From: Planctomycetota bacterium
GTDB lineage: Bacteria; Planctomycetota; UBA1135; UBA2386
NCBI GenBank assembly: GCA_014192625.1
Contig: BJHM01000006.1
Location: forward strand, 1-64,000
Direction of reading: 5' to 3'
Length of the DNA: 64,000 nt
Shown here: in pieces, positions 17,528-27,265 of the stretch
How the letters are laid out: each line of letters begins with the position of its first letter
Numbering within the stretch: position 1 is the first letter of the stretch
The notes under the pieces: model-generated
What the model was told of the DNA's origin: nothing
What the model saw: only the letters and a program-made list of their open reading frames with translations
Databases searched by the model: none
Program-made: the position numbers and the translations under genes

Positions 17528-19231
17528 ATGCCCCTCACCGCGCTCGTCGCACTGGTCCTAGTGCTGTTCTACCTTGCGCACCGCGTCTACGGCCGCTTGC
17601 TCACGCGACTGTTCGGCCTTGATCCGCAAAAGTCGACGCCGGCACATGAGCACGAAGACGGCGAAGACTTCGTGCCAACGAAACGCTTCTACCTGCTCTC
17701 ACAGCATTTCTCGGCGATCTCAGCGGCTGGGCCGATTGCTGGACCGATCATGGCGGCGGTGATGTTTGGCTGGGAGCCGGCGCTTTGGTGGATCGTGCTC
17801 GGTTGCATCTTCATCGGCGCGATGCACGACTTTGCTGCGCTGGTCGGCTCCATGCGCCACGGTGCTGGCTCGATCGCACAAATCCTAAAAGCCAACCTCA
17901 ACCCACGCAGCTACACGGTCTTTACGCTCTACATTTGGCTAGCACTGGTCTACGTCATCATCGCGTTTACCGATGTCACCGCGCGCGCATTCGTTGAAGT
18001 GCTCGACGTGGCGATGCCCAATGTACCGAGCGGCCGCATGCAGGTGCCGGGTGCAGCGGTCGCTGCAAGTTCCATGTTCTATCTCGCGATCAGCCTCGTG
18101 ATGGGCGTGGTCGTGCGCCGTTTTCAATGGCCGCTATGGCTCTCCACGGTCGTGTTCGTGCCCGCCGTTGGGATTGCGATCTGGGCAGGCCAACATTTGC
18201 CGTTAGACATTTTGGCGAATGGCGACATCCCCTCGCTCTACTGGGCTTGGATCATCCTCGCGTATTGCGGCGTTGCCTCGGTGCTACCCGTGTGGCTCCT
18301 ACTGCAACCGCGCGGCTATCTCGGTGGCTTCTTTCTCTATCTGACGCTTGGCGGCGGGCTGATCGGCCTGTTCATCTACAACCCGGAAATCACCTGGCCT
18401 GCAGTCACGCAACCAGCCGCCGGCGGGCTGCCCATGATTCCATTCTTGTTCATCACGATCGCGTGCGGTGCATGCAGCGGCTTTCATGGTTTGGTCTGCT
18501 CGGGCACGACGAGCAAGCAGATCGACAAGGAGCCTGATGCGCACTTGGTCGGCTACGGCGGCATGTTGCTCGAAGGTGTCGTCGCCGTGGTCTCACTTGC
18601 CTGCGTGATGATTCTAAAACCCGGTAGCCCCCTTTCAAACCAGCCCCCCGACAAGGTCTTTGGCATCGGCATCGGCCAGTTCCTCAACGCGCTTGGCATC
18701 CCACTGCAGTTTGCGGTGACATTTGGCATGCTTGCGTTCGCGACCTTCGTCTATGACACGCTCGATGTCGCCACAAGACTCGCGCGGCATCTGTTCACGG
18801 AGTTCACCGGCTGGCACACGCGCATGGCGGGCATCACCGGCACCGTGGTCACACTCGGCCTGCCGTTCTGGTTCGTTGCACAAACCGTGCGCGACGTAAA
18901 AGGCAACGTGGTGCCTGCCTACAAGGCCATCTGGCCATTGTTTGGCTCCACCAACCAACTGCTCGCCGGCCTAACCCTGATCGGCCTCACCTTGTGGCTT
19001 GCCAAGAGCAAAAAGCCGCGCCTCCTGCAATGGCTCGTTGGGATCCCGATGTTGTTCATGATGACAATGACGGTCACGGCATTGGGCTATCAGATACAGG
19101 CGGCGCAAGACCACATGATGCGGACGGTCGCAGTCGTGTTGCTCGCACTAGCGCTGTGGATCACCGCCGAAGCATTGGTTGCGCTGCTGCAGCGCACCAA
19201 AAAGCCAAGCGAACCAATGCCGCACAACTAA
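17528..19231 (+). CDS. cstA: CstA family carbon starvation/peptide or pyruvate transporter
   Basis: This 567-aa polytopic inner-membrane protein has well over ten hydrophobic segments. CstA signatures are clear: RFYLLSQHFSAISAAGPIAGP near residue 60, GAMHDFAALVGSMRH near 100, and CSGFHGLVCSGTTSKQ near 325 (residue numbers approximate). Characterised relatives take up peptides or pyruvate and are induced by carbon limitation. The protein is shorter than E. coli CstA (about 700 aa) but similar to many compact homologues. It is preceded by a 224-bp region with no gene. No SD-like sequence is evident, and the start is set by the family's hydrophobic N-terminus. The short-period repeat array directly follows its stop. 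Confidence 0.93.
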   Translation: MPLTALVALVLVLFYLAHRVYGRLLTRLFGLDPQKSTPAHEHEDGEDFVPTKRFYLLSQHFSAISAAGPIAGPIMAAVMFGWEPALWWIVLGCIFIGAMHDFAALVGSMRHGAGSIAQILKANLNPRSYTVFTLYIWLALVYVIIAFTDVTARAFVEVLDVAMPNVPSGRMQVPGAAVAASSMFYLAISLVMGVVVRRFQWPLWLSTVVFVPAVGIAIWAGQHLPLDILANGDIPSLYWAWIILAYCGVASVLPVWLLLQPRGYLGGFFLYLTLGGGLIGLFIYNPEITWPAVTQPAAGGLPMIPFLFITIACGACSGFHGLVCSGTTSKQIDKEPDAHLVGYGGMLLEGVVAVVSLACVMILKPGSPLSNQPPDKVFGIGIGQFLNALGIPLQFAVTFGMLAFATFVYDTLDVATRLARHLFTEFTGWHTRMAGITGTVVTLGLPFWFVAQTVRDVKGNVVPAYKAIWPLFGSTNQLLAGLTLIGLTLWLAKSKKPRLLQWLVGIPMLFMMTMTVTALGYQIQAAQDHMMRTVAVVLLALALWITAEALVALLQRTKKPSEPMPHN

Positions 19232-19258
19232 TCTTTTTTGTTCGAACCAGCCGCACCG

Positions 19259-19421
19259 CCCGCTCGCCCGCTCGCCCGCTCGCCCGCTCGCCCGCTCGCC
19301 CGTTCGCCCGACCGCCCGCTCGCCCGCTCGCCCGCTCGCCCGCTCGCCCGCTCGCCCGCTCGCCCGCTCGCCCGTTCGCCCGTTCGTCCGCTCGCCCGTT
19401 CGCCCGCTCGCCCGTTCGCCC
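19259..19421. repeat. 8-bp satellite, about 20 copies of CCCGCTCG
   Basis: Twenty or so head-to-tail units of CCCGCTCG run from 19259 to 19421, with a few variants (CCCGTTCG, CCCGACCG, TCCGCTCG). The unit is not a multiple of three, so every frame reads as a Pro-Ala-Arg-Leu-like repeat; these frames are not genes. The array starts 27 bp after the cstA stop, between convergent genes. The rest of the gap (19422-19632) shows no gene or strong hairpin. Confidence 0.97.
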
Positions 19422-19632
19422 GCAATGACTTTTCGAGCTCCCAACCTGCGGCAGTGGCAGCCGATGCGGAGCGCCGAGAAGTTGCATCGTGCACCGGCAG
19501 AGCACAGGCCGCACAAATGAGGCAACCCGCAGCGCCCCACCGCACGGGGCTGCGATTGGAGCTAGGTTCTTTTAGTCGCCACGCCTTGGCGCTCCGCTTG
19601 GCAGGCGCTGCCCACGGGCGATTTTCGGCACG

Positions 19633-22600
19633 TCATTTCACGTAGTCCACTTGCAGTTTCAGTGCGAGCGCATTGAACGCCGCGAGCCCGCTCTTTTTGG
19701 CGGTGCCATAGCTCGCCAACTGCACGCCTACCGCTGCGATCAAGGCATCTGCCACGCCCTGCTGCCCCGCAGTCGGACCAAACTCAGCGCCATTCACAGC
19801 ACTCATCACACCGGCAAGCTTGTCCGTGAGTTTGATCGGATAGTTGAGCGGGTCCTGGCTGCTCTTTGACTTGGTTTGGTAGAGCGCCTCCTCGATTGCC
19901 AGCAGCGCGTCCTTGACCTCCTTGGCTTTGGCCTCAAGCTCTTTTTTTGCCTCGCCGTCGCAGCGCCCCACCACCAGATCGAGCTGCTCGCGCAACGCAC
20001 GAATCTCGGTGATGGTCTCATGCGCCTTCGTAATTGTGTCGCGCGCAAGAACCACGAGGTCGTATTTGGCCTGAAGCTGTTCGACGGAAGACTGTGAGCG
20101 CGGGTCCTTGGCAAGTTGCAATGCCACTTGCTGCACCTGCTCGCCATACGTGAGTTTCACGGTGTAATCGCCTGGCGGCATCTTGTTCGGGCCACCAAGC
20201 CCACCAGACCACAGGATCATTCCGGTAAAGCCTTTCGCCGGTTCAAACTTTGGCTCCCAGCGCAGCGTGTTCATGCCACGCACCAGCGTGAGTTTGTCCT
20301 CGTCCTTCTCCGCCTTGCTGTCGCGCGTCCACAGCACCTTGCCGTTCGCGTCGAGGATCTCAACTTTGGCAGCCGTCTCGACCTTGGCTGTCTCATCGCC
20401 GCCGATTCGGATCCGAATCACCGGCACGTTGGCTGGATTGCGGCCGTCCCCAAGGACCTCACCATCGCTGCCGCCGATTTGCACGCAAGGCGAAGGCGAA
20501 AACAGCACTACCTCGCTCTGCATCATCTCCGGCGACAACTGACGCAGATGATGCAGATGATCAAATGACCAGAACGCACGCCCCTGCGTCGCTGCGATCA
20601 GTTCATTGCCGTGCACGCACAGATCGGTAATCGGCACGATCGGCAAGTTGCGCTGCAATCGCTGCCATGACCGGCCCTCGTTGTAGGACACAAAAACACC
20701 GCGCTCCGTGCCGGCATAAACCATCCCCTTCAAAACAGGGTCCGCGCGAATGCAGCGGGTAAACCAATGCGGATCGATGCCGTTATCGCAGCGCTGCCAC
20801 GTGGCGCCATAGTCCGCGGTGACAAACAGGTATGGCCGGAAGTCGTCAAGTTTGTAGCGCGTCGCCGCGAGCCAGCAACCGCCTGGCGTGAACGGGTCTG
20901 CCTCGATGCAATTGATCTGCGACCACTCCGGCAACTCCGGCGGCGTGACATTGCTCCAACCTTTGCCGCCATCGCGCGTGACGTGCACGAGGCCGTCGTC
21001 ACTGCCGCACCAGATCACACCGGGCGCCAACTTGGACTCGGCGACCGTGAAGATCGTGCAGTAATACTCAACACCCGTGTTGTCCTTCGTGATCGGACCG
21101 CCCGAGGACTCCTGCCGCTCGGGGTCGTTGCGCGTGAGATCGGGGCTGATGGCGGTCCAATTCTGGCCCTGATCCAGGCTCTGAAACAGCACGTTACTGG
21201 CCGTGTAAAGCACATCCTTGCCATGCGGTGAGAACAGGATCGGGAAGTTCCACTGAAAGCGGTACTTCATCACCTTCACGCCATCGCCCATCGGATTGTC
21301 GGGCCAAACATCAACGCTGCGGAAGATATGTTGGCGATGGTCAAGGCGTGCGAGATGGCCACCGTAGTTGCCGCCAAACACCACGTCATTGTCGCTGGGC
21401 AACGGCGCGATCCAGCCGCTCTCACCGCCGGCAGTGCTCTCCCAATCACGGCGGCTGATGCTGCCCTCAAGACTGCGACTACGAATGCGAACGCTGCTGT
21501 TGTCCTGCTGCGCGCCGTAGACGCGATAGGGCGCCGAGGTATCCGTCGCCACCCGATAAAACTGCGCCGTCGGCTGATTATCGATGCTGCTGAAGGACTC
21601 GCCGCCATTGACGCTGACGCAAGCGCCACCGTCGTTGGCTTCGATCATGCGCTTTGGATCCTGCGGGTCGATCCACAGGTCGTGATTGTCCGAATGCGGG
21701 GTGCCGATGCTGACAAACTTCTTGCCGCCATCGGTCGAGCGCCAGAACTGCACATTGGCGACGTAGACCGTGTCTTTGTCTTTCGGATCGGCAAAGCAGC
21801 GCGAGTAATACCAAGCGCGCTGGCGCAGATTGCGATCCTCGCTGATTCGAATCCAGGTGGCACCTGCGTCATCGCTGCGCAGTAGGCCACCTTCTGCTGC
21901 CTCCACGATCGCGTAGACGCGATTGCGATCCACCGGCGAAACGGTGACGCCGATGATGCCAATGGTGCCGGTCGGCATCCCCTTGTTCTTACCTAGATCC
22001 TTCCAGGTATTGCCGCCGTCGGTCGACTTCCACAACGTGGATCCCTCGCCGCCACTCGCAAACGAATGCGGTGTTCGGATCGCCCGCCAAGTGCTCGCGT
22101 AGATCGTTTCCGGGTCAACCGGATCCAAGCACAGGTCGAATGCGCCTGCTTGTGCGTTGGCAAACAGCACGCGCAGAAAGGTCTTGCCGCCATCCGTCGT
22201 CCGATAAACCCCGCGCTCCTCGTTTGCGCCCGACACGTGCCCCATCACTGCGACATAGACGCGCAGCGGATCTTTGGGATGAATGCGTATGACGCTGATA
22301 TGGCGACTGTCCGGCAGGCCACAAAACTCCCATGTCGTTCCTGCGTCACTCGACTTCCAGATGCCATCGCCGCTGCTGACGTTGCCGCGCCACGTGCTTT
22401 CGCCGCCTCCGGCCCAGACGATATTGGCATCGGAAGGGGCGACCGCGACGGCGCCAATCGAGCCGCCAAAGAAGCCGTCGCTGACACATTTCCAAGTGGC
22501 ACCACTATCCTTGGTCTGCCACACGCCGCCACCTGTGCCACCAAAGTAGTAGACGTTGCGATCGCCGATCACGCCGGTAACCGCAGCGACCCGGCCGCCA

Positions 22601-22761
22601 CGAAACGGACCGATCAACCGCCAATCACAAGTATCCAGCAGCTTGGTAGGCACCGGCCCTGCTGGATCTCGCACTTGTTCACGGGACGAGTCCTGAGCAA
22701 GCAGCGCAGCAGCGAAAGCAGCAGTGACGAACAACGACGCTAGCGTAGAACGGGGCAACAT
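19633..22761 (-). CDS. Large secreted BNR/VPS10-like beta-propeller protein
   Basis: The 1042-aa protein has a signal peptide (residues ~1-22) and two sialidase-like or VPS10-type beta-propellers covering roughly residues 45-740. Repeated Asp-box motifs (S/T-x-D-x-G-x-T-W) are easily seen, for example TKDSGATW, SSDAGTTW, STDGGNTW and SDDAGATW. Between 770 and 900 is a beta-sandwich-like part with FLNAR-like ordering (WEPKF, PGDYTVKLTYG). The C-terminus is helical (residues ~900-1042), with a Lys/Glu-rich, possibly coiled-coil stretch. Proteins of this layout occur widely in marine and soil bacteria and are often called glycosyl hydrolase or WD40/YVTN/BNR-like; enzymatic activity is unproven. 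It is probably extracellular or outer-membrane associated. Convergent with cstA across the repeat array. Confidence 0.88.
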   Translation of the reverse strand: MLPRSTLASLFVTAAFAAALLAQDSSREQVRDPAGPVPTKLLDTCDWRLIGPFRGGRVAAVTGVIGDRNVYYFGGTGGGVWQTKDSGATWKCVSDGFFGGSIGAVAVAPSDANIVWAGGGESTWRGNVSSGDGIWKSSDAGTTWEFCGLPDSRHISVIRIHPKDPLRVYVAVMGHVSGANEERGVYRTTDGGKTFLRVLFANAQAGAFDLCLDPVDPETIYASTWRAIRTPHSFASGGEGSTLWKSTDGGNTWKDLGKNKGMPTGTIGIIGVTVSPVDRNRVYAIVEAAEGGLLRSDDAGATWIRISEDRNLRQRAWYYSRCFADPKDKDTVYVANVQFWRSTDGGKKFVSIGTPHSDNHDLWIDPQDPKRMIEANDGGACVSVNGGESFSSIDNQPTAQFYRVATDTSAPYRVYGAQQDNSSVRIRSRSLEGSISRRDWESTAGGESGWIAPLPSDNDVVFGGNYGGHLARLDHRQHIFRSVDVWPDNPMGDGVKVMKYRFQWNFPILFSPHGKDVLYTASNVLFQSLDQGQNWTAISPDLTRNDPERQESSGGPITKDNTGVEYYCTIFTVAESKLAPGVIWCGSDDGLVHVTRDGGKGWSNVTPPELPEWSQINCIEADPFTPGGCWLAATRYKLDDFRPYLFVTADYGATWQRCDNGIDPHWFTRCIRADPVLKGMVYAGTERGVFVSYNEGRSWQRLQRNLPIVPITDLCVHGNELIAATQGRAFWSFDHLHHLRQLSPEMMQSEVVLFSPSPCVQIGGSDGEVLGDGRNPANVPVIRIRIGGDETAKVETAAKVEILDANGKVLWTRDSKAEKDEDKLTLVRGMNTLRWEPKFEPAKGFTGMILWSGGLGGPNKMPPGDYTVKLTYGEQVQQVALQLAKDPRSQSSVEQLQAKYDLVVLARDTITKAHETITEIRALREQLDLVVGRCDGEAKKELEAKAKEVKDALLAIEEALYQTKSKSSQDPLNYPIKLTDKLAGVMSAVNGAEFGPTAGQQGVADALIAAVGVQLASYGTAKKSGLAAFNALALKLQVDYVK

Positions 22762-22870
22762 TGAGGACAGATACTACGCAGCGGCTTCTTCCTCGCGAGC
22801 GGCAGAGCGCACCAAAGTGCTGCACCGAGGTGGTTGACTAGGCCATGCCGCGCGGGCACCGTGACGGTCC

Positions 22871-24763
22871 TTGGACCTCGCCGCCTTTGTCGCCCATCAC
22901 GTGCAGCTTCTTCAGCAGGAGCGACTGGCCGAAGTAAAGGAGACGCAGCGTTTATTCGCCCACCGTTCGGATGCCGAACTGGAGGCGCGCGGAGTCATGT
23001 TGCGCAAGCTCGTCGTGCACGACATGGAGCCCGGACTCGGCGGTCGAGTGCACGCGGTTTTGCAGAGCAATCGAGCTGGCCCGCTACCAGCGCACCGATT
23101 CGGCCCTGGTGATGTGGTCGGGCTCTCCGCTCAGGCCGATGGCGCAAAGGCAACGCCAATGGTGACCGGCATCATTGCGCGCGTGCAGCGCGAACAGATC
23201 ACAGTTGCACTCGATGACGAGGATGCGGAGTTGCCGTCGATGATTCGACTGTCGCGGCTGTCCTCCGACGTTACCCAAAAGCGGCATGTGCAAGCGCTGC
23301 AGGGACTCCGCCGCGAAAAACTCGGCGCACCGCAGCGACTGGTCGATGTTTGTTTTGGTGTGCGCGATCCTGAATCGTCGCTCTGTCCGACGGACGAGGA
23401 GTTCGTGCCGCTGGACCAGACTCTCGATCGATCGCAACGCGCCGCAGTTTGCGCAGCGCTGCGCGCAACCAATCTAGCACTGATCCATGGCCCGCCCGGC
23501 ACCGGCAAGACGACCGCCGTGGTCGAAGTGATTCGCCAGTCGGTAGCACTTGGCATGCACGTACTCGCCTGCGCGCCGTCCAACGTTGCCGTCGACAACC
23601 TCGCCGAACGCCTGGTTGCATCCGGCCTGCGAATCGTCCGCCTTGGCCAGCCAATGCGCGTGCTGCCTGCGGTCGTCGAGCACACGCTCGCAGCGCAAGT
23701 CGCCAACGCTCCGGAGCAGAAACTGTTGCGCGACGTGCGACGCGAACTCCAGGTGCTAAACCAGCGATTATTGCGCGCCGACCGTAGCGAACGCGCGGAG
23801 CTGCGCGCGGGCCTGCGGCGATTGCGCAACGAACAGCGTGATCTCGAATCCGCAATCGTGCAAGGCCTGCTCGACACTGCCGACGTCGTGCTGGCGACGA
23901 CGACTGGTGCTGGCGACTACACACTTGGCAACCGTGTATTCGAGGTCGTCATCGTCGATGAGGCTGCCCAGGCAATCGAAGCCGCAACCTGGATCCCGCT
24001 CCTGCGCGCGCATAAGGCGGTGCTCGCCGGCGACCATTGCCAACTACCGCCGTTCGTACAGTCTGAGGAAGCTGCGCTTTGCGGACTCGCTACGTCACTA
24101 TTCGAGCGGCTCGTGCACGGCCCGCATGGCCCAACGATGTCGCGCATGCTCACCATGCAATATCGAATGCACGAACGCATCCAGTCCTATTCGTCGGCGA
24201 CGTTCTACAACAATGCGCTCACGCCGGCTGATTCGGTGCGCGGTCACTTGCTTGCGATGTTGCCCTTGGTAACGACTTCGGCCGATACCACGGCCCCGCT
24301 CGTGTTCATCGATACTGCTGGTTGCGGCCACGAAGAATCTGCCGGCGGCGAAGACGGCAGCAAGCACAACGAAGGTGAAGTGCAAGTCGTCGTGCGCCAC
24401 GTAACTAGCCTGCTCGAAGCCGGTGTTTTGGCCACCGCAATCGCTCTGGTGACGCCCTACAACGCGCAGGTGCAGGCGCTTCGCAACGCGCTCGGCGACC
24501 ACGAAGGCCTGGAGATTGGCACTATCGACGGCGTGCAGGGGCGCGAGAAAGAGGCCGTGATCATTTCTCTCGTGCGCAGCAACGAGCAGGGGCAAGTCGG
24601 ATTCTTATCCGAGCTACGCCGCCTCAATGTAGCCCTGACGCGCGCGCGCCGTCACCTCTGCGTCATCGGCGACAGTGCAACGCTGTCGTGTCACCCAGAT
24701 CTGGCGCGACTTGTTGAGCACCTGCAACTGCACGGCGAGCACCGCTCCGCGTGGCCGGAGTGA
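22871..24763 (+). CDS. UPF1/IGHMBP2-like superfamily 1 helicase
   Basis: This 630-aa ATP-dependent nucleic-acid helicase is probably cytoplasmic. Seen in order are an N-terminal stalk plus beta-barrel part (~1-190), Walker A GPPGTGKTT (~207), motif II with DEAAQ (~363), GDHCQLPP (motif III, ~387), MQYRMHERI (motif IV, ~432), and TIDGVQGREKEAVIISLVRSN and NVALTRARRHL (motifs V and VI, ~552 and ~583). This is the IGHMBP2/UPF1 arrangement of SF1B helicases, which act on RNA or DNA with 5'-3' polarity. The TTG at 22871 keeps the N-terminal stalk helix; a shorter start is possible at the ATG at 22997. It is divergent from the propeller gene with 109 bp between. Bacterial members are not well characterised. 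Confidence 0.85.
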   Translation: MDLAAFVAHHVQLLQQERLAEVKETQRLFAHRSDAELEARGVMLRKLVVHDMEPGLGGRVHAVLQSNRAGPLPAHRFGPGDVVGLSAQADGAKATPMVTGIIARVQREQITVALDDEDAELPSMIRLSRLSSDVTQKRHVQALQGLRREKLGAPQRLVDVCFGVRDPESSLCPTDEEFVPLDQTLDRSQRAAVCAALRATNLALIHGPPGTGKTTAVVEVIRQSVALGMHVLACAPSNVAVDNLAERLVASGLRIVRLGQPMRVLPAVVEHTLAAQVANAPEQKLLRDVRRELQVLNQRLLRADRSERAELRAGLRRLRNEQRDLESAIVQGLLDTADVVLATTTGAGDYTLGNRVFEVVIVDEAAQAIEAATWIPLLRAHKAVLAGDHCQLPPFVQSEEAALCGLATSLFERLVHGPHGPTMSRMLTMQYRMHERIQSYSSATFYNNALTPADSVRGHLLAMLPLVTTSADTTAPLVFIDTAGCGHEESAGGEDGSKHNEGEVQVVVRHVTSLLEAGVLATAIALVTPYNAQVQALRNALGDHEGLEIGTIDGVQGREKEAVIISLVRSNEQGQVGFLSELRRLNVALTRARRHLCVIGDSATLSCHPDLARLVEHLQLHGEHRSAWPE

Positions 24764-24849
24764 CCACGGCAAAGTGCATCCTGCACCGTGCAGAAACGCG
24801 CAGGAATCCGTCGCTTAATCAATCGCTTGCACTAGGCAGGCGGTCAACT

Positions 24850-25581
24850 TCAAGGGGGCGTAAGCTCGGGCAACTCGCGCTCAAAACACCTTGGGCAGAT
24901 GCCATGGGTCACCGACACCGCCCGGTTTAGATATTTGTGCATCTCTGTCCAGTTGCCGTCCTCGGTCTTTACGCTGCGGCACCAGCTGCAGACCGACAAG
25001 GTTTTGGTAAGTACCTTGAGATCAAGCATGGCGCGTCGTCCTTCGAGCAAGCCCACCACCGTGCGTCGGATAATGTCCAAGGCACCCACCTGCGACGGAT
25101 TTAGCACGCGTGGCCGCTGGTCAATGACGCAAACGGTGCCTAGCGAAATCCCCTGCTTCACAACCAGCGGCGCCCCCGCATAGAAGCGGACCTTCGGTTC
25201 GCCCAACACCAACGGGTTGCTGGCAAAGCGTTGGTCCTGCAGGGCATCCTGCACGACCAAGATCTCTTCGCCAAGAATCGCATGCGCGCAAAACGCGGCA
25301 CTGCGCGCCGTCTCACTCGCTCCGATACCCACCTTCGCCTTGAACCACTGCCGGTGCTCATCGACGAGGGAGATGAGTGCGATCGGGACCTCGCAGATGG
25401 TTGCCGCCAAGTGCGTGAGGTCGTCGAATGCCTGCTCAGCAGCGGTATCGAGGATCTGATAGAGGCGCAGAATGCGCAGGCGCTCCAATTCGTTGATTGG
25501 GAGCTGTGAGCCTTCAGATGACAAGCCGTGTTGGGGGAGCAAAGTACTGGGCCTATTTGACAATCGATTCCTGCTTGTCAC
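24850..25581 (-). CDS. GAF-domain sensor protein with C-terminal Cys/His zinc-like module
   Basis: This 243-aa cytoplasmic protein has a GAF domain at about residues 45-185 (LTHLAATICEVPIALISLVD, FCAHAIL, FYAGAPL, GTVCVID), the form often found in sensor kinases and used for binding small ligands or redox sensing. A linker helix follows, then a C-terminal module with Cys198, Cys201, His226, Cys229 and Cys232 (CSWC, then HGICPRC). This module is frequently appended to GAF, PAS or receiver domains and probably binds zinc or senses redox. There is no kinase or cyclase domain, so it may act by protein contact. Flanked by other minus-strand genes with no close spacing; no operon inferred. Confidence 0.8.
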   Translation of the reverse strand: MTSRNRLSNRPSTLLPQHGLSSEGSQLPINELERLRILRLYQILDTAAEQAFDDLTHLAATICEVPIALISLVDEHRQWFKAKVGIGASETARSAAFCAHAILGEEILVVQDALQDQRFASNPLVLGEPKVRFYAGAPLVVKQGISLGTVCVIDQRPRVLNPSQVGALDIIRRTVVGLLEGRRAMLDLKVLTKTLSVCSWCRSVKTEDGNWTEMHKYLNRAVSVTHGICPRCFERELPELTPP

Positions 25582-25715
25582 TTGTCAAACCGCGACCTAC
25601 CAGTGGGGCATTTGGCAAGGCTTGCACACGATTGCGAGCAGCGCACGATACTGCAGACCCAGCATGGAACTCCCTACTTTCCATGGCATGGCATGGCACT
25701 GAACGCGGCTACTCC

Positions 25716-26840
25716 TTAGTGCGTAGCCTTGGCGCGCTGCGCTTCGAGCGCTTTCCAGTGCGGGTTAGCAGTAAGGACGTCACAACTGCGGCAGGACTGC
25801 GTGTATTCGCCAGCAAACATGCGGCGGCGAAACTCCTGGTATTTGGGCCCATTCCAGATCTGTTCGATCGACTGATCTTTGACGTTGCCCATCAGCAGTT
25901 CATCAGGGGCACGACAACAAGGGTGCACGTTGCCGTCCGGGTGCACCTTGAGGTAGTGACTTGCCATGCTGCAAAAGCTCGGGAACTCACGTTGGACGCG
26001 GTCCACCAGCTGCCCAAGCAGGTCGGGCATCAACAAGCGCGCAGGCGGCGGAGTGCCAGGCACGATGCGCGCATACGGCTCGTCAAACGTCGAGATCAGG
26101 GTAAGTTTGCGCAACCGCGCACGTTCGCATGCCAGATCGAGGTGATGTTCGATCTCTGCCTGCGAGTATTTATCGGTGACATTGCGGCCTTCGCAGCCCT
26201 TCGCGTTGTAGAGCATCGGCTGCAGTCGCACGATGCAGCCGTTTTCGGCGGCACCAAGATCAGCGAGAAAGTCGATGAAGTCCGCCGTGTGCTCAAGGTT
26301 GTCCGCCATCAGCACGGCCACAAACGACACCGGAATGTTGCGCGCCTTTGCGAGTGGCATGACGGCCTTGATGTTGGCAACCACCGTCTCAAACTCGGCC
26401 CGCACTCGCAGCGCCTCAAAGATCGGCTTAATGTGACTGTCGATGGAGATGTGCAGTCGATAGAGCCGCTCCGCCATCATCTCGAAGCGGGCCGCCGTGA
26501 GCAGCATCGCGTTGGTGTAGACGTTGAGCCAGATCTCATGCTTCTTCGCCTGTTCCACAACCCATCGGATGTCGTTGGCCAGCGGCTCGGACAACGCGGT
26601 CGGGGTCCAAAGTGTGATCGTCTTACCAACCAGGTCCATCAGTTCGGTGGACTGCGGCTTTGGCATCGACACAACCGGCACACCGTCCGCCTGACCGCAC
26701 ATGATGCAGCGCAGGTTGCAGACGTTATTGGGCACAAACTCAAGCCACGATGGATTGGACTTCCAGACTGTCGATGCCGTGGCCAAGTCCTGAATGGTCG
26801 CCAGGTAGTTCTCAAACTCGTGGCCAATTTTGCCGGTCAT
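25716..26840 (-). CDS. Radical SAM protein with SPASM/Twitch-like C-terminus
   Basis: The 374-aa protein starts at an ATG at 26840; longer frames upstream are basic and not family-like. The CxxxCxxC motif of radical SAM enzymes is at Cys41, Cys45 and Cys48 (VCNLRCIMCG), followed by barrel strands including SIDSHIKPIFEALR. A C-terminal Cys cluster (FCSM, VHPCCRAPDELLMGNV and CRSC) matches SPASM/Twitch domains that bind auxiliary iron-sulfur clusters, including the GN-box (PDELLMGNVKDQSIEQIWNG). Such proteins modify peptides or small molecules using a SAM-derived radical. No precursor peptide gene is recognised nearby, so the substrate is unknown. Upstream bases 26841-27265 hold no convincing gene. 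Confidence 0.85.
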   Translation of the reverse strand: MTGKIGHEFENYLATIQDLATASTVWKSNPSWLEFVPNNVCNLRCIMCGQADGVPVVSMPKPQSTELMDLVGKTITLWTPTALSEPLANDIRWVVEQAKKHEIWLNVYTNAMLLTAARFEMMAERLYRLHISIDSHIKPIFEALRVRAEFETVVANIKAVMPLAKARNIPVSFVAVLMADNLEHTADFIDFLADLGAAENGCIVRLQPMLYNAKGCEGRNVTDKYSQAEIEHHLDLACERARLRKLTLISTFDEPYARIVPGTPPPARLLMPDLLGQLVDRVQREFPSFCSMASHYLKVHPDGNVHPCCRAPDELLMGNVKDQSIEQIWNGPKYQEFRRRMFAGEYTQSCRSCDVLTANPHWKALEAQRAKATH

Positions 26841-27265
26841 GCTGCAGTGCTTTTTTGGATGCCGGTGCCGGACTGGCCGCGGTCGAAGGATGGTAACACG
26901 TGAAGTCCGATTGGTCGTTATCGGCCGTGCCTTGGCGGATCGCCGTCGCACCGAAAAGACCAGGAAACCCAAACGCAAACCCTGCCCATCGACTCGACAA
27001 CTTTCGCAAAACCAGCCCGCCTAGGCATGACGGCAAGAACTGACCGCGCGATGCCAACGTCGTGGCAACGTCACCCCGCAAGCCAAAAAACGCCCTGTCT
27101 GGAACTGCCCGCCGCAGCTTGCCAGTTATGTGACTGCCAGTGTGCATGCACTGGCTTGCATCTGCGTCGGGCGCACAAAGTGATCTGCCCCAGTGCGCAA
27201 AAAGCCTGCGGAACAGGCCAAGGCTGCTGCCTGCAACGCGCCCTTAGCAGTGGCCGGTTGGCCCT
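26841..27265. other. Intergenic region without a recognised gene
   Basis: This 425-bp stretch lies between the start of the radical SAM gene and the stop of the cation transporter gene, both on the minus strand. Open frames on both strands are of Arg/Pro/Ala-rich composition typical of antisense shadows. I see no strong hairpin, repeat or RNA gene; it probably carries the radical SAM gene promoter. Confidence 0.5.

Noticed and set aside
19240-19258. TTCGAAC as a possible tRNA T-loop
   Set aside because: The bases on both sides do not pair to make a T stem and no anticodon arm is present. No tRNA was found in the window.
19232-19650. Pro-Ala-Arg repeat frames in the 8-bp satellite
   Set aside because: All six frames are open because the unit is 8 bp. 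They have no start context and no family.
25497-26903. Long plus-strand frame of 468 codons
   Set aside because: It is antisense to the radical SAM gene, is rich in His/Arg/Val without a domain, and starts inside the GAF gene. It is a GC-driven shadow.
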